A stretch of 64,000 nucleotides of DNA from Unio delphinus (GCA_029339505.1 JAQISU010000057.1:8949501-9013500); one strand, 5' to 3'; shown: positions 36,285 to 51,331, counted from the stretch's first letter. Translations and numbers: made by a program. The notes: generated by a model from the letters alone, not told the origin.

Positions 36285-37105
36285 GAACGCTGTAAATTCA
36301 ATGTTTGCATGCCCATTGTTACAAAAAAATTGAAAAGCAACTGTCAGCCTTGTGTTTTCATTTCATTTAATATTGCAAAAGGAAACATATAGCAGTCAAT
36401 GAGAATGAAGTGTACAGGATGTTATGAGCCGTATGTGGTATTAATAAAATATATGTAGAGTATGTACGCTGTATCAATGATATACCACTCATGTATACAT
36501 TTTTCATTGAAAGGAAACTCGGCAAGCCTAGTTTCGTTTTAATGAAAAATTTATACATCTCGTGGTATGTCATTGATATAAAGTGTGTATTTGGAGCTCC
36601 TGTACTGGGACCTGCCATACATACATATTGGTGTACTGGCAGCTCCTATACCTTGCAATACATCGCACGTGACTGTCGCAGCACAACCAAACTATCTTAA
36701 TCATTAAATAGGAAATAACCCCAAACTGTAAACAAGTTCAATATACAGAACACGAAAACAAATAATCTATTTATAGCTCACTTCTATCTAAAGTCATGGA
36801 CCAACTGTTAAAGATACAGTATAGTTATACATAACAATTATCTTTCACTTTTGATGACCCATTATTTTCATCTCTAAGTCTTGTAAAACGGCTTACCAAC
36901 TTAATTATGGGTGACTGTCACATCTTAATAAATGCTATCCTTAAATGTAGATCTAAATGTTTGTAATCCATTGATGAACGTCATTGAACTGAATGTGCAA
37001 TCGTCATTGTCGTGGAATTATCTTTGTGTGAGCATTACGTAACAGCCAGCTAGCTGAAACGGTTGACACAAGCCAGCGTTACTCATACCACACTCATTTC
37101 AGGAA
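36285..37105. other. No gene supported
   Basis: AT-rich. GGAGCTCCTGTACTGGGACC (36594-) and GGCAGCTCCTATACC (36639-) are a short imperfect repeat. Overlapping short frames on both strands at 36367-36700 have no motif. Confidence 0.5.
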
Positions 37106-37109
37106 AGAT

Positions 37110-37388
37110 TTAAGGACTGCATCTCAAAGAGGTAGACAGTTTTGCCAATAAAAATTGCATGTCAAAGAGGTAGATAGTTTTGCCAATCAAAATTGCACGT
37201 CAAAGAGGTAGACAGTTTTGCCAATAAAATTTGCATCTCAAAGAGGTAGACAGTTTTGCCAGTCAAAATTGCATGTCAAAGAGGTAGACAGTTTTGCCAA
37301 TAAAAATTGCAAGTCAAGAGGTAGACAGTTTTGCCAGTCAAAATTGCATGTCAAAGAGGTAGACAGTTTTGCCAGTCAAATTTCCTCA
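37110..37388 (+). repeat. 38-bp minisatellite, 7 units
   Basis: Unit TCAAAGAGGTAGACAGTTTT + GCCAATAAAAATTGCATG. Units carry either AATAAAA or A(G/A)TCAAA, partly alternating. One unit has lost an A. Confidence 0.95.
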
Positions 37389-40109
37389 AAAGGTTTATAA
37401 TTTTTGCAATAATAGAATTTGGCGACCGTTATGGGATATGAGTTTGTATTGTACACGGGGGAACGTTTTCTAGTTTTGGGGGTTCCCGGCTGACGCGGAG
37501 ATCTTCCAGGTTTAGGATTCCGGGATGACAGACAGGCCGGGCACTATTATGTGAGGAGCCCGAAGCAGCAAGCTATGAGAAGGGGCTTCCAAGCAAAATT
37601 TGGTTTGCGGAGTTGATTTCCTGAAAGTGCGAGGCTCTATGCGGTTGTCTCGTTCGCCTTGCCCTCGGGCCAGGCCTGTTGACAGGGGGACACGTTAGTT
37701 CTGTGAGATGATTGCTTTTAAGTCTGTGTTTATCTTTGAAATCAGCTTTCTTCTTTTCTCTTTAAAAGAGTCTAAACTCCAAAGTACGTTATGTACTTCC
37801 AAACTGTGAACACCATGAATTGTACTGGAGAAAGCTTGTTGTCAGCTGCCAATGCAAAGCCATGGAGAAACATTTCAATCACGCTTCAAAGAATTCAGAT
37901 AGCAGTTCAATCAAATGCTTGAATTACTACTATATAATGTTCACATCATTTTGTAAATTTGCTTTGGCTTCCATTTTGTAATTTTAAAAGTAATATTTCA
38001 TAAAAAACGACAATATGAACTACTACATAACAATACTCTATATAATCCCCTAATACTTCATATATTCAAAAAAGGACGACACAAAACAAAGGTTCCTTCT
38101 GATTCAGTTTCTTATACAAATCTTTAACTTTTTCAAGAAATATTCGCTTGCCATGCAGGTGTTGTGTCTGTTCTCCGTCCTTCGTGAATTTAAAAACAAG
38201 CCATACAGAAATAGTGAAATCAGATGACAATATTGGATAAATGACACAAAAGACTTAGTGTCAACTACATTATTATTCAACTTGATTTTAGTAGTCAAGC
38301 AAAGTGACATGCAAAATAAAATGACAGCTTCCGCTTAGTTAGCAACACAGAATTCGTCAGTGTAAGTAAATTCGCCTGATTACACCGATTACCAATGTGT
38401 GAGGTGATCCGGTGACCTATGCAATATCTATTCTAATAAGTAACTTTATAATGCGGGATTATTTTCAGATAAAGAATAATCAGCTGTTAGTATTATTTAA
38501 TTGCGTGTTTCCTTTTCATCTGTATAAAGGCTTACAATTTACTTGCTTCCTTAGCGGATAAAACATTTGGTCAATATGACATTATCAATCATCTAAATCA
38601 ATTTGATTTTGTAGTTTGGTAATTTTTTTTGTAAATAATTATTATTAACTCTGTACAACTACGTTTCTGCACGTGTTTATGGCGATAATGTTTTGATTGA
38701 AACGTGATAGAAACGAGCAAATGACAAAGTTTGTTTACGATGTCTGTAGTCAATGTTTCAAAAAGGATCTAATAGAACGTAAACTCATATTGCTGATCAG
38801 ATAACAACTTCGCACGTGTTAACATTTTCTTACAAAGGCAAGAGAACCAAACAAGGCCAATACATACGTCCTTTGGACAAAGAATTTTAAGGTGACTGTT
38901 GAACTACTTTATTCTTGTTGAAATTGCACGTAAGAACATTAACCTGATAAACTAATAAAGAAGCGAGTATATGTCCTTTTAAGGTGCATGCACGGCTTTG
39001 TGATCTTGACAATTTCTAACTAGTATCGCACTATAAAAAAGATTCATTCGTCAGATGCTGCAAAGCATTACCAGCGTTTCCTCCCACTATGTAGTGAGAA
39101 CATGTGAATGGTATTAATTAATGTTGCAAAAAAAGAATGAAGTCGAATATTATAGAACCAACTGCCAAAAACAAAGTTAGGTAAAAATGAACGAATTTCC
39201 TATTTAGCCTCAAAGTGAGGACAAATACCCAACATAATATAGAAAGACAGACATGCGTGAATGCAAATTATGTGTAATTTATATCAAATTAAAGCAAACG
39301 ACATTGATATGGGGCCTGGTTACCGGCCTTTTTCTAAATGACATAGATATGGGTCCTGATAATGGGCTTTGTCCAAACAACAATTGTATGAGGCGTCAAT
39401 AGGAGCCTTTTTTCTGCAAAAATATGGAGTTTGCAAATAAAACCTTATCGCTGAAATGTAGAAAGTATCTATAATCTCAGAAGAAAATACTGACACAAGT
39501 CGGTTTACAAAACAAACAGTGTATGTTTTAATTACTTCGTTATATTGCACATAATTGCTGTGTATAATATTCACTCCACTGCCAATGGGCTTGACTTATT
39601 ATAATTAAGAGCAAGCATGTTCAAAATTACGATTTTATTATCAAATTAAATTGTAATGGTTCGGTATTTCCGAAAGTGTAGAGTTTTCCTAATCACTCGT
39701 CAAGTAATTAAGTGCGCTTTTCTGAATAATGGTAATCATTTAATCTTTTAATTCCAGTTTTCCTCATTTCTGTCGTCAAATCAGCGAATTCCTTTTTAAG
39801 AAATTAACTTTAGGTATCACGTAGTTTCTTTCATTAGAGTCTCTTCAAACTTCGCCCGATTGCATAACATCCTCTCTCCTTGACAAATAGTATTTAAGAT
39901 TGAGAGTCATGGTGGGTAATATCAGTGGTCACTTGAAAAAATTACTTTTTTTTTTTTTTTACCAGGCTGCTGTTTTTTTTTTTTTCTCTCTTAAAAGTAA
40001 GCCATAATCTGGTACTTGTGGGTAACATTCATATTACCTATATTCATAACATTTTGTCTATAGTTAGTTAAATTATCTTACATCATATGACCTTGGCATT
40101 GGATAACAG
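37389..40109. other. No gene supported; GC-richer patch at 37470-37700
   Basis: 37470-37700 is GC-richer (GGGTTCCCGGCTGACGCGG.., CCTTGCCCTCGGGCCAGG) and resembles in composition a LINE 5' region, but no copy elsewhere in the window proves it. The rest is AT-rich. T-runs of 14 or more bases flank ACCAGGCTGCTG at 39947-39985. Confidence 0.45.
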
Positions 40110-40192
40110 CTGACTGAAGAATACCGTGGATGCCAAAAAAAGCAGGAATTAATGAAGGCAGAGTTGCTGCCAAACTTTTTTTGGTTACAGAG
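40110..40192 (+). CDS. Putative internal exon, unrecognised
   Basis: An 83-bp block lies between a possible acceptor (TTGGATAACAG, AG at 40108-40109) and a consensus donor (CAGAG then GTGAGT at 40193). The frame starting CTG ACT GAA reads LTEEYRGCQKKQELMKAE then LLPNFFWLQ, polar then hydrophobic and protein-like. A second frame (MPKKAGINEG..) is also open. The upstream polypyrimidine tract is weak and no neighbouring exon was found. Identity unknown. Confidence 0.3.
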
Positions 40193-40567
40193 GTGAGTAC
40201 TAGAGTGCACGAAGGATGGTGTGATTGCGATGTTTGCAATTCTAATTGGATAATTTATCTGGAGTTTCGTGTGTGCATAGTTGTGTTCCTCTTCACCAAA
40301 GCCTCAAGTATTCGAAAAGCCTCAAGTACTCAAAAAGTATTCGAAAAGTCTAAAGTACTCGAAAAGCTTCCGGATCAAATGTCAATGTCACTAGTCGTCA
40401 CAACTGAAAATTAATTTGTAGGTTTATCGAATAAAGAATAATTCCAGAATCCATTTTAGAAGGTGTAAACATTTTTTTCATAAAAATATATATAATTGTT
40501 TCAATGATATAACAGTCTTAGTTTTATAGTAAGTGTCCATACATATACATAACCAATAATCATAACC
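40193..40567. other. No gene supported
   Basis: Short direct repeat AAGTA(T/C)TC(G/A)AAAAG at 40307-40366, otherwise AT-rich. Confidence 0.5.
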
Positions 40568-40611
<44 letters not shown>

Positions 40612-40800
40612 TGAGGACTTCATATAGCGCCTAATCTTTCAAATCTATGCGCTTTACAACATAAGACAACATATTAACATAAAAGAATCTAATGATTCGA
40701 TTACAAAAACAATTATCGTGAAATTAGAAAGCATGGTGAAAATATTTAATGCTGAAAACATTAGAAAGTCCATAAGTTTGTTATTGCAGTAGAATCATCA
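40568..40800 (-). mobile_element. L2/CR1-like LINE, 3' end only (third copy) with (AAT)n tail
   Basis: (AAT)n at 40568-40609 is followed on the plus strand by ATATAGCGCCTAATCTTTCA, GCGCTTTACAACAT, GTGAAATTAGAAAGCAT and AATATTTAATGC, the 3' UTR seen at 14090-14260 and 30004-30150. Extreme 5' truncation leaves about 190 bp. Confidence 0.85.
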
Positions 40801-40804
40801 TGTA

Positions 40805-41560
40805 GTGATTTGTTTACTAGGAAAACATTTCAAACAATTATCATGACGGGGTCTCTTTCACATACTTTTTATGAAAAGGTCTGTCTACTAGGAAAACATG
40901 TCACAATTTTCATGAAAAGGTCTGTTTACTAGGAAAACGTCACACAATTTTCATGAAAAGGCCTGTTTACTTGGAAAACATGTCAAACACTTTTTATTGA
41001 AAAGGTCTGTCTACTAGGAAAGCATGTCAGTTTTCATGAAAAGGCCTGTTTACTAGGAAAGCGTCACACAATTTTCATGAAAAGGCCAGCTTACCTTGAA
41101 AACATTACAGAATCTCATTGATAATGACTGTTTATCAGGATTGCATGTCACACAATTTTCATGACAGGACCTATTTATCAGGAATGCATGTCACACAATT
41201 TTAATGAAAAGGCCTGTTTACTAGGAATGCATGTCACACAATTTTCATGAAAAAGGCCTGTTTACAAGGAACACGTCACACGATTTTCATGACAAGACCT
41301 GTTTATCAGGAATGCATGTCACACAATTTTCATGAAAAGGCCTATTTACTAGGAATGCATGTCATACAATTTTCATGACGGCCTGTTTACTAGGAAAACG
41401 TCACGCAATTTTCATGACAGGGCCTGTTTACTAAGAAAACGTCACGCAATTTTCATGAAAAGACCTTTTTACTAGGAAAACGTCGCGCAATTTTCATGAA
41501 AAGGCCTGTTTACTAGGAATGCATGTCACACAATTTTCATGACAGGGCCCGTTTACTAGA
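40805..41560 (+). repeat. ~43-bp minisatellite, about 18 units
   Basis: Unit CACACAATTTTCATGAAAAG + GCCTGTTTACTAGGAATGCATGT. Units vary by ATGACAGG versus ATGAAAAGG and AAAACGTCAC versus AATGCATGTC, and several are 5-6 bp shorter. It begins just beyond the LINE remnant. Confidence 0.92.
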
Positions 41561-43097
41561 CAAATTTGCAATTAACGTATATCAGTATTCATATATACCA
41601 TAAGTTTAGCAAGATGGTGGTACTTGTGACCGCATTACAGACTCTAGACAAAGATTGTTAGATGTTTAAAACAACTCGGTTCTCGCTAGAGCTGAAAGGA
41701 TCTAGACATAAATTTAAATATTTTGAAAAATGAAAAAGATATGTTCCATAGCTTACGACATATAAACTCTCTTGTCGTACAGAGAACAATCAACACACAG
41801 AATCACATGGACCCATCGATAAGGTATCGATATATGTTATGTGGGTGACATTGGGGGTGGGGGTGATGATAATGAAATACGTTGTATTACCACCTCAGAA
41901 ACGCATCAAAGATTATTAGTACCTCGGTTTTATCTAGATAGTGCACATATTATTGGTCATGCTTGATTGACACTTAAAGCGCAGGTGGTACTGCAATGGG
42001 ATCAGTCTGGATCCGTAATGTCTTGTAATCCAGCCGTATTCAATGACATTTGCGTCATTGGTATGTACGTATCGTGTATTTGCGTCATTGGTATGTATCA
42101 TTTACCCATGGGCGTATACCTCATTTGTATTTATGTGTTTCATTTTGTTGGAATAAATTTAAAACATGTGTAAATTACAACATTTTCGTATTAGTTGATC
42201 CGCAGATAAGATATACCTATATCGAAGGCGAAGGCCCAGGAAAGCAAGAGAGCAGGGTCACAGACTTCAGGATTCGTTAACATACTAGAAGGACATTATT
42301 TATTCGTTGTTTTTTTTTTGCATGAATCATACAATGTTTGAATGGTGCAAAATTACGAATAATTATACCTAGTTTTAGAGCTTGTTCCTAGATAGTTAAA
42401 GAAATTAATGCCATTTACCCTTAGGTCAGGTATTTCTAGAATTTTTTGTTATAGAAAACAAAATTACTTGTTTTGTAATATATTTTTTTCTGCAAAGAAA
42501 TCTCACAGAATTTAAAACTATACGAAAGCTAATTCAACGTCTTGAAAGTAAACACATTCAATTTTAATAAGTATATGAATATAATTTGTCACATTAAATT
42601 TAATAATGTATATGCAAATAATTTTTGCATATTAAATTGTAATAAATTCTATACATGCAATTTGACAGGTTAAATTTTAATAACAGTCATTACATATAAT
42701 TTTGTTTATTCTCATACAGCTTTGAGAAAACTGCCAAGGTTGGTTCTTGTAAGAACTGAGGAAACACTTGGGACCTTGTTGTCATAGAAACCCACTTCCT
42801 CCTCAAGAGACTATACTCTTCCTGTAATTGTAATTGGAATATTTTGGAATCTCCTGCTCTAAACAGAAAAAAAAATAACTATTATACCGATGGTCATTAA
42901 ATAGTCGCTATGAAAGGATTCGAAATATCGCTACGGAGATGCATATTGCCTCTACAGTGAAAGTCGTTCGACATGTTACCAGAAGAGTGCCTTTTCGATT
43001 AGCGCCATCGGTTCAACTCGCGTATATTACTGTCAGTCACAAAAGGAAGCTGGTTGTCAGGTCATCAATGGTGCCCCAACGGTCGGCAAGACTAAGG
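41561..43097. other. No gene supported
   Basis: A short direct repeat of TTGCGTCATTGGTATGTA is found at 42049 and 42078. AT-rich. Nothing else recognised. Confidence 0.5.
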
Positions 43098-43227
<130 letters not shown>

Positions 43228-43599
43228 ATTTCGCTAATTTCAAATCATCTTTACTCGATGTGTTTATTGTTTTGTTGTTTTTTTTTCATTCATTTTTCAA
43301 AGAAGAGAAAAGTATCATAGGTTCATCATTGTAAAGTGTGAGTGTGATAAGAGATTAGTTTGTGCTCTTTATTTAGGTATTTATATATTGCATGTCTTCT
43401 CAGATATACTAATATCTATGTAATTAAGTTTCACGTGCTCTAAATTCATTGAAGTAACGAGAGATAAAATATATCGCCCATGACTGATGTGCATACATTA
43501 AAAATGAAGTACTACTATATCCCTTGTACGTTGCGTATTGTAACCTGAGTGTAATAAAGAATTTGTAGTTATTGTCGGTCAATTCACTTTCTCTATTGA

Positions 43600-43945
43600 C
43601 TTGGCTCGATATTCGATTAAAGTGTTGTTGATTTGTAAAACCCCAAACCCCAAACCATATTACATTCAAGTGTTGATATGTTGTAAACCACCAACCAAAG
43701 CACGATTATGCCTTCAAGTGTTGCTTTCTTGTAAAACTCAAACCCAAACACAGTATTGCCTTCACGTTTTGCTGTGTTGTAAAATACAAACTCAAGATAT
43801 TGCCTTCAAGCTTTGTTGTTTTGTAAAACACCAAACGACAAACGATATTACCACCGAGTGTTGCTGTGTTGTTGAAAACCAAAACAAACACGATATTGCC
43901 CTAGAGTTTTGCTTTGTTGTAAAACACCAACCCAAACTCAATCCA
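43600..43945 (+). repeat. ~45-51-bp degenerate minisatellite, 7 units
   Basis: Unit GATATTGCCTTCAAGTGTTG + CTTTGTTGTAAAACACCAAACC.., spacing 45-51 bp. The plus-strand frame at 43601-44134 (177 codons) and minus-strand frames here arise from it (LLCCK-type repeats) and are not considered genes. Confidence 0.88.
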
Positions 43946-44808
43946 TATAGAAGCCCTGGGCCATTACCGACTATTTTGAAGTTGAATGCTACTGACACGT
44001 GTCTTATAATTGAAGACGTGCGCAAAGTATCTGACAGACCACAAACCAGGATGGATGTACAATTTATTGCGGAGCAAGATGAAGTTAAGTGCAACATGTG
44101 TTACGTTAAAGTAGCATTTTGTGATATTATGTAATATATTGTAAATTATCGGTAACAGAAACGACGCTTTTAAATTTCTAAAAAATAGAGGAAGCGTGAA
44201 TCTGTGTACCATATACCTACAAACAAAATTTGACTCTTTATTATCGAGGTAAGGTAAATTTGTGTACCGTATACCCACGTGTAAAATTGAATCCTTTAAT
44301 ATATAGGAAGTGTAAATAGTTTGTAAAAGACAACGACAGATAAAGCAGACATGAACTAAGGAAGCTTTTACAATTTTACAGATGTTGAGGATCAACATTA
44401 CTTTTGTATACAATCGGATCATACCGGATCAGCTACACTCAGACTGCTTCAGCACGAAATAACCCTCATATAACTTGAATGTGTTGCTGTACCGTAAAAC
44501 ATCATACATAGACCCAGTCCTTCCTGACATGAGCAAATCGATAACTTCAAATTTAATGGATAATATGTTGTTGTGTTTTTTATTTCGATAATTTGAAAAC
44601 ATAGCGCAAGAATATATTACCTAAAACAAATTATAAAAGTTTTAAAATTTTATTGCGAAGAATAACATAAACAAGTGATTTAGTGATATACACAATGATG
44701 ATTATGAAACAAACAATGTGGATGATGTGTTGTTCAATTTGTAATTGTTTAGATTTTACTTAACACGACCTATTCAGTTAGGTATTAAAACTTTTCAAGT
44801 AAAAATGG
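43946..44808. other. No gene supported; degenerate ~60-bp repeat at 44180-44330
   Basis: GTAAATTTGTGTACCGTATA-like units recur about 2.5 times (44205, 44262, 44312). A 152-codon minus-strand frame (43964-44422) runs through this repeat and into the flank and has no domain. Confidence 0.55.
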
Positions 44809-45000
44809 CAGAGGTGTAGCTGGGGGGGGGGGGGCAGGGGGTACATATGTCCCCGGGAGCCAAGGTACAGGGGCGCCAAAATGAGGCTTGCAACGTTACA
44901 TTATAATAAGAAAACAAGGGTAATAAATCTGTCACAAGATCGCTGGGGCGCCAATTTTATAGTTTGTCCTGGGGCGCAAAATATCATCGCTACGCCTCTG
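44809..45000. mobile_element. hAT-type MITE, second copy, perfect 8-bp target duplication
   Basis: Ends CAGAGGTGTAGC and GCTACGCCTCTG are exact 12-bp inverted repeats apart from one Y/R position. AAAAATGG occurs at 44801-44808 and 45001-45008. A G-run follows the left end and GGGGCGC(C) motifs occur as in the 21007-21217 copy, which shows it is the same family. Confidence 0.9.
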
Positions 45001-45174
45001 AAAAATGGTCTATCGATCGAAGGATTTTTTTTAACGAAAATCTTACGTTTTGAGGAACCAACCGATTTATCTATATTCAGATGATACGCCTGCTATAAAG
45101 CAGCTGCTTGACTGGTTGTAAATTTATGGTTTACATTTGTAGTACCTCTATATATTACAGATTGTATCCAGTTA

Positions 45175-46640
45175 GAATCATATTTCAAATAAGACTCAGC
45201 TACCTGGTGAATCTATTTCAAGTACGACTCGGCTACCTCATGAACATATTTCTAGTAAGACTCGACTACCTCATGACCATATTTTTAAGCAACACTCGGC
45301 TGCCTACTGACCATATTTCAAACAAGACTCAACTACCTCAAAACAATATTTCAAGTAATACTCGGCTACCTCTTGACCATATTTCAAGTAAAACTCGGCT
45401 ACCTCTTGACCATATTTCAAGTAAAACTCGGCTACCTCCTGACCATATTTCACGTATGACTCGGCTACCTCCTGACCATATTTCAGGTAAGACTCGGCTA
45501 ACCATCTGACCATATTTCAAACAATACTCGGCTACCTCCTGGCGATATTTCATACAATACTCGGTTACTTCATGACCATATTTCAAGTAAGACTCTGCTA
45601 CCTCATGACCATGTTTCAGGTAAGACTCAGATAATTCCTCACCATATTTCAAGTAAGAATCGGCTACCTCTTGACCATATTTCAAGCAAGACGCGGGTAC
45701 CTGATGACCATATTTGAAGTAAGACTCTGCTACTTCATGACCATATTGCAAGTAATACTCGGCTACCTCTTGATCATATTTCAAGTAATACTCGGCTACC
45801 TACTGACCATATATCAAGTACGACTCGGTTACCTATTGACCATATTTCAAACAAGACTCGGCTACCTCACGAGTCCGACTCAGCAACTTTCCCTCTAAGC
45901 GAATGGTAGATGTGCGCGCAGTGCTCGCTGCACTGCGCAAGCATAACGGAGACGAGCAAAATATAACGTTGGATTGAGCAAAAATTGACAATTCAGCTGC
46001 GCGGGGATGCCTGAGCAGCTGCGCGCGCGCAGCTTAGAGGGAACATGAGTCATGACCATATTTTAAACAATTCTCGGCTACCTCATAACCATATTTTAAA
46101 CACTTCTCGGCTGCCTCATGTCCATATTTTAAACAATTCTCGGCTACCTCATGACCATCTTTCAAGTAAGACTCGGCTACCTCATGACCATACTTCAGGT
46201 AAGACTAAGATAATTCCTGACCATATTTTAAGTAAAGAATCGGCTACTTCTTGACCATATTTCAAGCAAGACGCGGGTACCTCATGACCATATTTGAAGT
46301 AAGACTCTGCTAATTCCTGATCATATCTCAAGTAAGACTAGACTACTTCATTACCATATTTCAAGTAAGACTCGGCTACCGCATTACCATATTTCAAGTG
46401 AGACTCTGCTACCTACTGACCATAATTTAAACAAGACTTTTAATTTAAACATGTCAAATAAGACTCGGCTACCTCATGGCCATTTTGCAAGTAAGACTCG
46501 GCTACCTCATGACCATATTTCAAGTAATACTCGGCTATCTCATGACAATATTTAAAACAAGACTCAGCTACCTCGTGACTATATTTCAAGACTCAGCTAT
46601 CCTGTGACCTTATTTCAAGTAGAACTTCCTCCTGACCATA
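45175..46640 (-). repeat. 33-bp minisatellite array, about 40 units, split by a MITE
   Basis: Plus-strand unit GACTCGGCTACCTCATGACC + ATATTTCAAGTAA. The period is 33 bp (11 codons), so frames persist. On the minus strand 45784-45338 reads an 11-residue repeat of the form YLKYGQEVAES (148 codons), and on the plus strand 45108-45509 reads RLPLDHISSKT repeats. Both strands being open follows from the unit itself. Frameshifted and stop-containing units occur from 46050 on. No start, signal peptide or splice evidence supports a protein, so it is listed as a repeat. Confidence 0.93.
45876..46043. mobile_element. MITE inserted in the 33-bp array
   Basis: Inverted ends TTCCCTCTAAGC (45889-45900) and GCTTAGAGGGAA (46032-46043). 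The interior is GC-rich with CGCAGTGC..GCACTGCG and GCGCGCGCGC. CACGAGTC at 45868-45875 and CATGAGTC at 46044-46051 may be an 8-bp target duplication with one change; if so the left end extends past the obvious repeat, so the exact boundary is unsure. Confidence 0.7.
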
Positions 46641-47454
46641 TTTCGCATAAATTAGAACATAATCACTTTCACGGAGTCAGTCACAAATATTACGTATAAC
46701 CTTTACGTTCCATTCAACCTCCATGGGAGAGTAACTGATATTCAGCCAGTTTTTAAACACAAAGAGTGAATAATTCCAAACAGAATTGTATCCTATGGAA
46801 ACATTTTTAAAGTATCAACTTAACATTTGGAATGACTACCACCATTAACATAAATCGTCAAATTTCACGCCCCATCATATGCTAATTAGGTTTGTCACTG
46901 TATTATTATTTCGGCATCATTGACCATGAATATATATCTTACAAACGCTTTAATCGCATCAACATGAACAAGTACTAAGTATAATTATTCTTCGTTTAAA
47001 AGTAGTAAGTTACATTTTGTATACATAAATTCCTCTCTTGGACCCCAAGTAAATTTGTATAAGTACAGGGGATGGATATTCATTGAAGGATTTTTTTAAC
47101 TTTTTGGTATGTAACGGTTTTTCAGCACATGCAAGACTATTTAGAGATATAGGAGAGTAAACTCTCTTGCACAGAGACGTATAGCAAAAGTCGAACAGAT
47201 ATGGGCAGGATTGAACATACAAACTATTAAATACGATTCTGACATGCCAGCTACTTCTCCATAACGGCTCAAATTAAACCACGATCGTCAATGTCGCCCT
47301 GACCAGAACATTTTAAAAACTCATTGACGTGGGAGCCATATCCCCTATAAAGAAGACCAGTTTATTTTGTGTTGGATATACTAGGTAAGTGTGACTAGAT
47401 AATAATGCTGAGCCCCAAACTGTATAAACGTTGATTCTCCCACGTGGAGGTACC
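46641..47454. other. No gene supported
   Basis: AT-rich with no recognised element. Confidence 0.5.
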
Positions 47455-48260
47455 CATGCGTGTCATCATCATCATCAGTTTCTTGACCTAGTGTGGTCGT
47501 TGAGGCATTGTGCTGCTGAACATCTGACCAGTTCCTTCCACTTGTCTCGATCATGTGACAATGCCTGTGTCGCCGCAAAACTTTTCCTGTTCCATTCTGT
47601 GATGCTGTCAGTCCACTTTTTGCTCTGTCTACCTCTCCTTCTGACACCCTGGACGCTGCCTTGCAGTACTGTTGTGGATAGACTGTTGGCTCTAGCGACA
47701 TGGCCATGCCATTTAAGCTTTCTTTCTTTGACGGTGGTAAGGAGGTCTTCATATTGGCCTATTTTGCGTCTGATGGTGTTGCGCACTTCTTCAGTTGTGA
47801 TGTGGTCTATGTAAGAGATGCCAAGGATGGTTCTGAAGCATCTCATTTCAAGTGCCTGGATTCTTCGTTGTAATTCTGCTGTCAGGGTCCAGGCCTCACA
47901 TGAATACAAAAATATTGAAATGACTAGTGGCCTAAATAGTCTGATTTTAGTTATCAGACAGATATTCTTGTCTCTCCAGATGGGTCTTAGCTTTGACATG
48001 CTGCCATTGTTTGTGCTGCTCGTGACAAATAATCTGCTCTTGATCCCTCTTCGGTGATTATGGAACTAAGATATTTGAACTGGCTCACTGTTTCCAGTTC
48101 CTGTCCTCTGATATTAATCGTGACTGAGATTTGTTTGCCACTATTTGTCAGTAGCTTTGTCTCCTCTGCACTTGTCTCCATGTCAAATCTGGAAGATGTT
48201 TCATCCAGGTTCTTCACTAATGTGGCAAGCTTGTCTTCACTGCCTGCCAGCCATGTGTAT
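47455..48260 (-). mobile_element. LINE RT C-terminal portion, one main frameshift
   Basis: Minus strand: 48258-48000 reads TWLAGSEDKLATLVKNLDET, then FDMETSAEETKLLTNSGK and VSQFKYLSSIITEEGS. 47999-47475 then reads MSKLRPIWRDKNICLITKIR, SIFLYSCEAWTLTAEL, RIQALEMRCFRTILGISY, RKLKWHGHVARANS and GVRRRGRQSKKWTDSITEW to a stop. This is the thumb and C-terminal region shared by many endonuclease/RT LINEs. The two parts are joined at about 48000 by a small frameshift (RAAQTMAA then SKLRPIW in the next frame). The 5' end is cut immediately after where the YADD box should be. The 3' end has a short (TGA)n tail at 47461-47476. It looks relatively young because only one disruption is seen. Confidence 0.9.
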
Positions 48261-48730
48261 GTGGTATATCAAATTAAGATCCGCAATAATAGGTATATAT
48301 ATAAACATTCTTGAAACTGTGTGTTGCTGATTCTAGGCCTAGAGTTCAATGATGAATTTTCATTCATTAATCATTAGTGTCGTATGAAATTAACGATAAA
48401 GTTATTAATAACCCCCGTTGCAAAATGAATTTAATATGGTACACAATTTCATCGCAATCCTTTCTGATTTCAGATCCTCTTCCCTCTCATGCATATCGGA
48501 CAAAATACGCAGAAATCTGGAGTGAGAGAGAAAAATAATTTGAACTGGAGGAAGACCTTGAAACTGAGCTTACACCAAGCAAGTAACCTACACAAATATG
48601 TTTCGTCGTAATGGTATGTGTATAATTTCCTTGGGATTTATCTACATTGTTTGATTAATCAATGATACAAAGTTGTAATAGCCTGTCGACAATATGCGGT
48701 AATTTTCTTGGTTACAAGGCACACTTACTG

Positions 48731-48733
<3 letters not shown>
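48261..48733. other. No gene supported
   Basis: AT-rich; no recognised signal. Confidence 0.5.

Positions 48734-48805
<72 letters not shown>
48734..48805. repeat. (CT)n microsatellite
   Basis: About 72 bp of CT. Confidence 0.97.

Positions 48806-51331
<2,526 letters not shown>

Noticed and set aside
43601..44134. 177-codon plus-strand frame, longest in the window
   Set aside because: Most of it is the ~45-51-bp minisatellite (cysteine-rich LLCCK repeats arise from TTGTTGTAAAAC units).
43964..44422. 152-codon minus-strand frame
   Set aside because: Spans a degenerate ~60-bp repeat, has Ile/Tyr/Leu-rich chance composition and no domain.
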